Origin: Thermoleophilia bacterium
Lineage (GTDB): Bacteria; Actinomycetota; Thermoleophilia; Gaiellales; SKUG01
Assembly: GCA_025964465.1 (NCBI GenBank)
Contig: JAOPYS010000190.1
Location: 1-6,244 of the forward strand
Direction: 5' to 3'
DNA: 6,244 bases
The translations under genes were made by a program, and so were the position numbers. This document shows, piece by piece, positions 1-4,816 of the stretch. Each line of letters opens with the position of its first letter. Positions within the stretch are counted from its first letter, which is position 1. The notes beneath the pieces are model-generated. The model was not told the DNA's origin, searched no databases, and was given only the letters and a program-made list of their open reading frames with translations.

Positions 1-31
1 CCGGGGCGGTGCGGCAGTCGTCACCCTCCCC

Positions 32-841
32 ATGCGGATGCGCGTGCGCTCGGTCACCGAGCGCGACCAGCGCATGAACGTGGTGGAGCACCTCGACGAG
101 CTGCGCAGCCGGTTGATGGCCACGGTCGTCACGCTCCTGCTGGCGTTTGTCGGTGCGTTCTGGTTCCACGACCACCTGATCGCCTGGCTCAACGACCCGC
201 TCGAGGGTGGGCCGCCGGTGACGCTCAGCATCACCGAGCCGTTCATGACGGCGTGCAAGGTGAGCTTCATCACCGCGTTCGCGGTGGCGTTCCCCGTGCT
301 GATGTGGCACCTGTGGCGCTACATCGCGCCGTCGTTCGACCTCGGCATCCGCCGCACGGTCGCGACGTACGTGGGTTGGAGCACGGTGCTCATGGCCGCG
401 GGTGTCGCCTTCGGCTACTTCGTCGCGCTGCCGTCGGCGGTGCACTTCCTCACGCACTTCGACAAGGACCTCTACAACGTCCAGGTGCGCGCCTCGGAGT
501 ACTACATGTTCGCGTGCATGGTGCTGCTGTCGGTCGGGCTGGTCTTCCAGCTGCCGGTCGTGCTGCTGGCGCTCGTGCGCTTCCGCATCCTCAGCCACTC
601 GCTGCTGGCCAACAACCGCAAGATCGCCTACATCTCGCTCATGGCGCTCGCCGTGGTGATGCCGGGCGTCGACCCGATCACCACCACGATGTGGATGGTG
701 CCGCTCGCGATCATGTTCGAGGTGTCGGTGCTCATGGCGCGCCGCGTCGAGCGGCGCGCGCGCCTGGCGCAGTGGCTGACGGCCGAGGCGGAGTTCGATC
801 CCGCCGACTACATGGTCTCCACCGAGCTCACGTTCAGCTGA
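32..841 (+). CDS. tatC: Sec-independent protein translocase subunit TatC
   Basis: This is the multispanning core of the Tat translocase, which binds twin-arginine signal peptides and, with TatA/TatB-type subunits, exports folded proteins across the inner membrane. Visible features: the N-terminal HLDELRSRL signature (residues 20-28, with E23 matching E. coli E15), about six hydrophobic segments (near 28-47, 74-96, 110-133, 157-181, 197-212 and 218-236), the YIAP motif after helix 2, and a conserved Asp (D214) in MPGVDP before the last helix. Length (269 aa) is normal for the family. Two family positions differ from E. coli: I106 replaces E103, and Q173 replaces E170, the latter in my judgement a less unusual change. 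The start is uncertain. ATG 32 and ATG 38 fit the family length, ATG 74 would cut close to the signature, and no good Shine-Dalgarno precedes any of them. The frame stays open to base 2, so the true start could lie outside. No tatA or tatB is visible. The last 34 bp overlap the convergent GNAT gene. Confidence 0.93.
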   Translation: MRMRVRSVTERDQRMNVVEHLDELRSRLMATVVTLLLAFVGAFWFHDHLIAWLNDPLEGGPPVTLSITEPFMTACKVSFITAFAVAFPVLMWHLWRYIAPSFDLGIRRTVATYVGWSTVLMAAGVAFGYFVALPSAVHFLTHFDKDLYNVQVRASEYYMFACMVLLSVGLVFQLPVVLLALVRFRILSHSLLANNRKIAYISLMALAVVMPGVDPITTTMWMVPLAIMFEVSVLMARRVERRARLAQWLTAEAEFDPADYMVSTELTFS

Positions 842-1974
842 TCGGCGACGGCCTCGACGGTGACGGCGTAGAGCGCGTGGTCCTGCCAGCGCCCGGCGAT
901 GCTGACGTGGCGCGGTGACACGCCGATGTAGGTGAAGCCGGCACGTTCCAGCACGCGGCGGGATGCTGCGTTGTCGAGGAGCGTGCCGGCCTCGACGCGG
1001 TGCAGGCCGAGCGGGCCGAACGCCTCGCCGAGCGCGTGACGGACCATCGCGCTGGCGATGCCGCGCCCCTGCTCGTGCTCGTCGACGGAGTAGCCGAGGG
1101 TGGCGTTCTCGAACGCGTCACGCGCGATGTTGCCGAGCATCGCCTGGCCGACGATGCGCCCAGCCCGCTCGGCCACGTAGAGCTGGCGGCGATCGTCGGG
1201 CGCGACGCGCGCCTGTGCCCAGGCCAAGTCGCGCCCGCCCGGTGGTGGCAGCGGTTCCCACGCGGCGAGGAAGGCCTCGTTGCGCTCGCGGTAGTCGAGG
1301 TAGGCCTCGGCATCGGCGGGCACCGCGCGGCGCACGACGAGGTCTGCCGGCAGCGTCGCGCGAGGCGGAGCGTCGGGCGCCAGGCGGCGCAGCAGCCCGG
1401 AGCGCACGGCGGGCCACGCGTCGCGCAGGATCGAGAACACGACCGTGTCGCGCAGGCGCCCGTCGCGCTGGTACACGTGGCGACGCAGCACGCCGTCGCG
1501 GGTGGCGCCGAGCTTGGCGATCGCACCCTGTGAGTGCAGGTTGTAGGCGCTCGTCCTGAGGATGACGGCCTCGCAGCCGAGCGTGTCGAATGCGTGCCCG
1601 AGCAGCAGCAGCTTGCACTCGGGGTTGACCATGGTGCCGCGGGCGGCCGGCGTGTACCAGGTCCAACCGATCTCGACGCGCGGCACGTCGCGCGCGATGT
1701 CGCCGTACCTCGTGCACCCGATGACCTCACCCGTGGCGCGGTCGATGACCGCGAAGGGCAGGTAGCGCCCGTCGCGCCATCCCTCCAGCGCCTCCTCGAC
1801 GTACGTGGTCGCGGCAGCCGGATCGGAGGGCTCCACGCAGTCGGCGGTCGCGCTCATGAGGTCGAGCGTGCCGGGGACGAACGCGCGCACCAGCCCGTCG
1901 ACGTGCTCGAGGCCGAGCGGCTCCAGGCGCACGTGGGCGCCCTCGAGCGTGACGCGTTCGAAGGGCTCGGTCAT
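808..1974 (-). CDS. Tandem-domain GNAT acetyltransferase (two fused RimJ/RimL-type domains)
   Basis: This 388-residue protein carries two complete GNAT folds, which transfer an acetyl group from acetyl-CoA to an amine. Domain 1 (about 8-185) has the VEIGWTWYTPAARGT core and the NPECK stretch. It lacks the canonical Q/R-x-x-G-x-G/A loop, as I believe is usual in this subgroup, and retains a conserved S/N-rich helix (about 142-157). A charged, proline-rich linker (about 197-211) leads to domain 2 (about 212-375). Domain 2 has a RimJ-like 'RNEAFLAAWEP' substrate loop, the acetyl-CoA motif QGRGIA (Q302, G305, A307) and DNAASRRVLERAGF. The start at 1974 is well supported by AGGAG 7 nt upstream. 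A longer open frame upstream has non-protein-like composition and runs over the preceding gene. It is the last gene of a three-gene operon and its tail overlaps tatC. The substrate cannot be read from sequence: a ribosomal-protein N-terminus, an antibiotic or a small amine are all possible. Confidence 0.9.
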   Translation of the reverse strand: MTEPFERVTLEGAHVRLEPLGLEHVDGLVRAFVPGTLDLMSATADCVEPSDPAAATTYVEEALEGWRDGRYLPFAVIDRATGEVIGCTRYGDIARDVPRVEIGWTWYTPAARGTMVNPECKLLLLGHAFDTLGCEAVILRTSAYNLHSQGAIAKLGATRDGVLRRHVYQRDGRLRDTVVFSILRDAWPAVRSGLLRRLAPDAPPRATLPADLVVRRAVPADAEAYLDYRERNEAFLAAWEPLPPPGGRDLAWAQARVAPDDRRQLYVAERAGRIVGQAMLGNIARDAFENATLGYSVDEHEQGRGIASAMVRHALGEAFGPLGLHRVEAGTLLDNAASRRVLERAGFTYIGVSPRHVSIAGRWQDHALYAVTVEAVADQLNVSSVETM

Positions 1975-1981
1975 GCGTCGG

Positions 1982-1986
1982 CTCCT
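1982..1986 (-). promoter_or_regulatory. Shine-Dalgarno of the tandem GNAT gene
   Basis: On the minus strand this reads AGGAG, 7 nt before the ATG at 1974, and it fixes that start. The TAG stop of the upstream 2H-phosphoesterase gene (1985-1987) shares bases with it (GTAGGAG), so a ribosome terminating on the upstream gene stops on top of this site. That arrangement favours translational coupling. Confidence 0.8.
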
Positions 1987-2581
1987 ACCCGCCGTGCGGG
2001 ACGGGCACGCGCTCCACGAGCCGGGTGGGGCGTACGTCCAGGTCCCACGCGTCGACGTGCGCCCAGCGCCCGTGGACGGGCAGGGCGGCGGCGACGTGCG
2101 CCAGGGCGCCGGCGCGCGCTGGCTCGGGGACGGCGTACGCGAGGGTGACGTGCGGCGTCCAGTCGCGTTCGAGCACGAGCGGGTCGAGCTCGTCGGGGGC
2201 GACGGCATCGATGGCGAGCGCGCGGGCGCGGTCGAGCAGCACGCGATCATCGGGCACGACGTGGACGATCCGCCCGTCGCCGAACGTGGCGGCGACGACC
2301 AGGTCGACGAGGGCGCGGTCGTCGGCGAGGCACTGCGCGACCTCGGCCGCGGCGCGGACGGGTGCGGTCGCCGCGCGCAGCAGCGTCAGGTGGGGATGGA
2401 AGCGGGCGGCGGTGCTCGCGCCACGCTCCAGCAGGCCCGCCTCCTCCAGCTGGCTGGCGATCATGCGCAGGTGCGCGTCGAGGGCCTCGGACGGACGAAG
2501 CTCGAGGCTGTAGCGGTGGCGCGGGTCGTGGACGAAGCCGCCGCCGGCATCGGCGTCGGTGTTCGGGGGGACCGAGGTCAT
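1985..2581 (-). CDS. 2H-phosphoesterase / 2'-5' RNA ligase-family protein
   Basis: This 198-residue protein has the two HxT motifs that define the 2H superfamily: HLT at H64-T66 (within FHPHLTLL) and HVT at H144-T146 (within WTPHVTLAY). They lie about 80 residues apart in two internally similar alpha/beta lobes, which is the usual LigT/ThpR arrangement. Family members open 2',3'-cyclic phosphates or form or hydrolyse 2'-5' RNA linkages, often in tRNA or cyclic-nucleotide metabolism. The exact substrate is unknown here. No signal peptide or membrane segment is seen, so it should be cytoplasmic. I chose ATG 2581 because it overlaps the upstream stop as ATGA and has GGAG 5 nt upstream. An open extension to 2671 runs over the preceding gene and is Arg/Pro-rich, as expected of a shadow frame. 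It sits between two acetyltransferase genes and is probably translated in coupling with both. Confidence 0.88.
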   Translation of the reverse strand: MTSVPPNTDADAGGGFVHDPRHRYSLELRPSEALDAHLRMIASQLEEAGLLERGASTAARFHPHLTLLRAATAPVRAAAEVAQCLADDRALVDLVVAATFGDGRIVHVVPDDRVLLDRARALAIDAVAPDELDPLVLERDWTPHVTLAYAVPEPARAGALAHVAAALPVHGRWAHVDAWDLDVRPTRLVERVPVPHGG

Positions 2582-3114
2582 GGACGCTCCAGTCGGTAGA
2601 GGACGTGGCGCAGCACGTGGCAGTCGGCGGCGAGCCGCGGGTGGTCGAAGTCGCCGGCGGCGTCGTGCCACATGCCGATGCGGCGCATCACCGCGCGCGA
2701 CGGCTCGTTCTGCACCGCGGTGAAGGACACGAGCGCGGGGATGCCCAGCTCACCGAACGCAGCGTCACGTGCAGCGGTCGCGGCCTCGGTCGCGAACCCC
2801 TGTCCCCACTGCTCGCGCGCGAGCCGCCACCCGATCTCCACGGCCGGGGTGAAGTGCGTTTCGTACGGCACGTCGGAGAGGCCGGTGAATCCGATGAACT
2901 CCCCCGTGTCGCGACGCTCGAGGGCCCAGAGCCCGTAGCCGGCGCGCTCGAACTGCGCCTCGAAGCGCGTGACCGACGCGTCGCTCTCCTCCCTCGAGTG
3001 GGTGGAGGGGAACCAGCGCATCACCTCGGGGTCGGCGTTCATGGCGGCGAACGGCGCGAGGTCCGAGTCGCGCCAGCGACGCAGCACGAGGCGGGTTGTC
3101 TCGATCGTGTCCAC
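2578..3114 (-). CDS. GNAT family N-acetyltransferase, RimJ/RimL type
   Basis: This 178-residue single-domain GNAT enzyme begins with the ETTRLVLRRWRDSDL start typical of COG1670 (RimJ/RimL) proteins. It continues with the beta4 strand VEIGWRLA (92-99) and the acetyl-CoA pyrophosphate loop in QWGQGFATEA (G104, G106, A108). NEPSRAVMRRIGM (136-148) supplies the conserved Asn (N136) and Ser (S139). It probably acetylates a primary amine from acetyl-CoA, with unknown substrate. The start codon is GTG at 3114. No Shine-Dalgarno is seen, but a TAGGGT box ends exactly 6 nt upstream, which fits a leaderless mRNA. It is the first gene of the minus-strand operon and its TGA stop overlaps the next ATG by 4 nt. 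Confidence 0.9.
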   Translation of the reverse strand: MDTIETTRLVLRRWRDSDLAPFAAMNADPEVMRWFPSTHSREESDASVTRFEAQFERAGYGLWALERRDTGEFIGFTGLSDVPYETHFTPAVEIGWRLAREQWGQGFATEAATAARDAAFGELGIPALVSFTAVQNEPSRAVMRRIGMWHDAAGDFDHPRLAADCHVLRHVLYRLERP

Positions 3115-3120
3115 GGGCAG

Positions 3121-3126
3121 ACCCTA
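3121..3126 (-). promoter_or_regulatory. -10 box of a probable leaderless promoter for the GNAT-2H-GNAT operon
   Basis: The minus strand reads TAGGGT here, matching the TANNNT form of a -10 element, with exactly 6 nt to the GTG start at 3114. Transcription would therefore begin at or next to the start codon. A weak -35-like TTCGGG lies 17 bp upstream (3144-3149). The promoter falls in the 55-bp gap shared with the divergent DNA glycosylase gene. Confidence 0.55.
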
Positions 3127-3169
3127 CCCCTGCCCGGACGGGACCCGAACGAGGAGACGAGGCGGTCAC

Positions 3170-3970
3170 ATGCCCGAGCTGCCGGAGGTGGAGCGCGCGC
3201 GGTCGGTGATCGCCGACCACGCCCTCGACCGCAAGATCGTTGGGGTCGACGACACCGACACGTGGGTGTGCCGGCCGCACGCGCCGGGTGAGATCGCCGA
3301 GGCGCTGACCGGGCACTTCCTGCGGAAGGCGTGTCGGCGGGGCAAGACGATGTGGTGCGAGCTGTCGGGTGACGCGCCGGTGCTGGGGCTGCACCTGGGC
3401 ATGAGCGGGCGCATCGTGGTCGACGACTTCGCGGGCGGCGATCCGCGCCCCTCGGCGGGTGGCGACGACGCCGACGACGCCGACGCGGAGCGCTGGACCC
3501 GGTTCACGCTGCACTTCGCGGACGGCGGCAGCCTCATGCTCTTCGACAAGCGCCGACTCGGACGGGTGCGCCTGGACCCGGATCTGTCGAAGCTCGGGCC
3601 GGACGCGCTCGACATCACGCGCGAGCAGTTCCGCGAGCGGATCGGGCGGGGCTCGGTGGCCATCAAGGCGCGACTGCTCGACCAGTCCGCGCTCGCGGGC
3701 GTGGGCAACCTCCTCGCGGACGAGACGCTGTGGCAGGCGCGGATCCGCCCGGGGCGAAACGTGGACTCCATGCGCGAGGACGAGCTCGACGAGCTGCGGC
3801 GCGTGCTACGACGAGCCACCCGCGCGGCGATCAAGCACGGCGGGGTGCACACGGGCGAGCTGATCGAGCACCGCGGCAAGGACGGTCACTGCCCGCGCTG
3901 CGGCGCCGGCCTGCAGCGCGGCACGGTCGGCGGCCGCACGACGTGGTGGTGCCCCGAGGAGCAGCGTTGA
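3170..3970 (+). CDS. Fpg/Nei family DNA glycosylase (base excision repair)
   Basis: This 266-residue enzyme should excise oxidised bases and cleave the resulting abasic site. The N-terminus MPELPEVE supplies the catalytic Pro (P2) and Glu (E3). K59 in RRGKT matches the catalytic beta-hairpin lysine, and M78 in LGMSG matches the void-filling Met. The H2TH region reads VAIKARLLDQSALAGVGNLLADE (163-185), with N180. Departures from E. coli Fpg: RRLG (128-131) has Leu in place of the intercalating Phe, GNLLA replaces GNIYA, an acidic insert lies at 89-108, and the zinc finger has CPRC (241-244) but only one downstream Cys (C261 in WWCPEEQR). The start at 3170 is required by the Pro-2 chemistry, with GAGG 7 nt upstream. 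Upstream open codons to 2969 are antisense to another gene. It could be a lineage-specific Fpg/Nei paralogue rather than canonical MutM, so no symbol is given. No obvious operon partner. Confidence 0.92.
   Translation: MPELPEVERARSVIADHALDRKIVGVDDTDTWVCRPHAPGEIAEALTGHFLRKACRRGKTMWCELSGDAPVLGLHLGMSGRIVVDDFAGGDPRPSAGGDDADDADAERWTRFTLHFADGGSLMLFDKRRLGRVRLDPDLSKLGPDALDITREQFRERIGRGSVAIKARLLDQSALAGVGNLLADETLWQARIRPGRNVDSMREDELDELRRVLRRATRAAIKHGGVHTGELIEHRGKDGHCPRCGAGLQRGTVGGRTTWWCPEEQR
3464..3487 (+). repeat. 9-bp tandem repeat inside the DNA glycosylase gene
   Basis: The unit GACGACGCC occurs twice in full (3464-3472 and 3473-3481), followed by a partial third copy. It is in frame and encodes Asp-Asp-Ala repeats (residues 99-106) in a Gly/Asp-rich, probably flexible insert. 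Copy-number change would preserve the frame. Confidence 0.7.
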
Positions 3971-3976
3971 GCTCGG

Positions 3977-4396
3977 TCAGGTTCGAGCGCCCGACTGCAG
4001 CTCGTAGCGGCGCTGGATCATCGCGTTGGTGCGGTGCAGGCCGAGCCGCTCGTAGAACTGCACGAGGTCGTCGTCGCACGCGAGGTCGACCATGTACACG
4101 CGCAGTCCGTCGAGCATGCGACGAACGAGCTCGGTCGCGATGCCACGGCCGCGCCACGCCGGCAGCACCTCCAGCAGCGGGATGTACGCGGTGAGCACGC
4201 CGTCTCCCGTCGCGTTCACGAACCCGACTACGGTGCCGGTGCCGGCCTCGCGCGCGAGCACGACCCGGTGGCTGCCGCGCAGCAGGTCCAGGTGCCGGTC
4301 GGGCGTCGGTGGATCCGGCCATCCCTCGAAGAACCCGCCGGCCAGGTGCTCGGCCGAAACGCCGTCGAGGCGATCCGTGTACTCGATGTTCGTCAT
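3977..4396 (-). CDS. Small GNAT family N-acetyltransferase
   Basis: This compact 139-residue GNAT protein has a central strand VVGFVNATGDG (56-66), then LLEVLPAWRGRGIATELV, containing the acetyl-CoA motif R82-x-x-G85-x-A87, and a C-terminal FYERLGL with Y115 at the usual general-acid position. The C-terminal MIQRRY matches other short GNATs from memory only. The substrate is unknown. The ATG at 4396 has no convincing Shine-Dalgarno and lies only 20 nt after the 3' end of tRNA-Ser, leaving no room for a separate promoter. The message is therefore probably released by 3' processing of a tRNA-mRNA transcript. The gene converges on the DNA glycosylase gene with 6 bp between the stops. Confidence 0.88.
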   Translation of the reverse strand: MTNIEYTDRLDGVSAEHLAGGFFEGWPDPPTPDRHLDLLRGSHRVVLAREAGTGTVVGFVNATGDGVLTAYIPLLEVLPAWRGRGIATELVRRMLDGLRVYMVDLACDDDLVQFYERLGLHRTNAMIQRRYELQSGART

Positions 4397-4416
4397 TCGT
4401 TCATCACGCGGTCAAG

Positions 4417-4503
4417 CGGAGGGGGTGGGATTCGAACCCACGGAGAGCTTGCACCCTCAATGATTTTCAAGACCATCACCTTCGACCACTCGGTCACCCC
4501 TCC
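4417..4503 (-). tRNA. tRNA-Ser (anticodon UGA)
   Basis: This 87-nt gene folds into a class II tRNA. The acceptor stem is a perfect 7-bp pairing (4497-4503 with 4418-4424). The D arm has an ACC/GGT stem. The anticodon stem ATGGT/ATCAT (one G-U pair) encloses loop CTTGAAA with anticodon TGA (plus-strand bases 4467-4469). The long variable arm closes on a GCAA tetraloop, and the T arm is GTGGG-TTCGAAT-CCCAC. The discriminator is G, as expected for serine. The following bases are not CCA, so CCA must be added by tRNA nucleotidyltransferase. It reads UCA and, by wobble, other UCN serine codons. Confidence 0.97.
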
Positions 4504-4513
4504 AGGTGGGACG

Positions 4514-4519
4514 ATCCTA
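4514..4519 (-). promoter_or_regulatory. Candidate -10 box for tRNA-Ser
   Basis: The minus strand reads TAGGAT, a good TANNNT match, ending 10 nt before the mature 5' end of the tRNA. That distance would give a short 5' leader for RNase P. I see no clear -35 hexamer at 16-18 bp. The same promoter probably also serves the downstream GNAT gene. Confidence 0.5.
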
Positions 4520-4584
4520 GCCGGTGCGGGCAGTGCGGTCGTGAGACGTGCAGGTGCGCGCGCCGGTTCGTGGAACAGCAGGGG

Positions 4585-4764
4585 ATGAACAAAGACTGGC
4601 GTCCCAGCTTCATCCTCGCGTACGCGATCTTCATCGCCGTGGTGGTGAGCCTCCACGCGGACAAGCTCGTCGAAGACGGTGGCGGCTCCTTCACCATCGC
4701 CTTGGTCGTCATGTCCGTGATCCTCGTCGCGCTGCACGCCATGAAGCGCGGCTCGCGGGACTGA
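4585..4764 (+). CDS. Small two-helix membrane protein, unknown function
   Basis: This 59-residue protein has a short charged N-terminus (MNKDWRP), a first hydrophobic segment at about 8-24 (SFILAYAIFIAVVVSLH), a polar Gly-rich hairpin (HADKLVEDGGGS), a second hydrophobic segment at about 36-53, and a basic tail (KRGSRD). By the positive-inside rule the C-terminus should be cytoplasmic, giving a helical hairpin with an acidic external loop. Codon third positions are overwhelmingly G/C, like the neighbouring real genes. The ribosome site is weak: an AGGGG abuts the ATG and only GGA lies at good spacing. The frame is open upstream but runs over the tRNA, so ATG 4585 is the sensible start. I do not recognise the family. 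A strong hairpin follows 9 nt after the stop. Confidence 0.62.
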   Translation: MNKDWRPSFILAYAIFIAVVVSLHADKLVEDGGGSFTIALVVMSVILVALHAMKRGSRD

Positions 4765-4773
4765 CGCGGCGGC

Positions 4774-4803
4774 CGGCCGGGCGATCCGTGGGGCGCCCGG
4801 CTG
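4774..4803 (+). terminator. GC-rich hairpin, possible terminator of the small membrane protein gene
   Basis: Arms 4776-4783 (GCCGGGCG) and 4794-4801 (CGCCCGGC) pair perfectly over 8 bp. One G-U and one C-G pair extend the stem to 10 bp (4774-4783 with 4794-4803). The loop is 10 nt. It starts 9 nt after the stop at 4764 and ends 13 nt before the GTG of the next gene. No U-tract follows, so it is either a U-less terminator or a structured 5' leader of the lipoprotein gene. Confidence 0.45.
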
Positions 4804-4816
4804 CGTAGGTGGAGGG

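Noticed and set aside
963..1559. Long plus-strand frames opposite the tandem GNAT gene
   Set aside because: Arg/Ala-rich low-information translations with no recognisable motif. Such frames arise routinely opposite GC-rich genes.
1975..2250. N-terminal extension of the tandem GNAT frame by 92 codons
   Set aside because: The extension is Ser/Pro/Arg-rich and overlaps the 2H-phosphoesterase gene. The ATG at 1974 has a good AGGAG at 7 nt and begins a typical GNAT N-terminus.
2582..2671. N-terminal extension of the 2H-phosphoesterase by 30 codons
   Set aside because: The extension is an Arg-rich run overlapping the upstream GNAT gene. The ATGA overlap plus GGAG supports 2581.
2969..3169. N-terminal extension of the DNA glycosylase frame by 67 codons
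   Set aside because: Fpg/Nei catalysis needs Pro directly after the initiator Met (MPELPE), which places the start at 3170. The extension is antisense to the GNAT gene.
4417..4503. tRNA-Ser as an integration (att) site for a mobile element
   Set aside because: No integrase gene, no direct repeat of the tRNA 3' end and no composition break were seen on either side within the window.
4309..4584. Upstream extension of the small membrane protein frame, including a 'GWDSNPR' peptide
   Set aside because: This peptide is the translated antisense of the tRNA T arm. The extension crosses a tRNA gene, so only the part from 4585 is kept.
4805..4810. GTAGGT, 6 nt before the GTG of the lipoprotein gene, as a third leaderless -10 box
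   Set aside because: It does not match TANNNT in register (TAGGTG ends in G), so the resemblance to the other two sites is imperfect.
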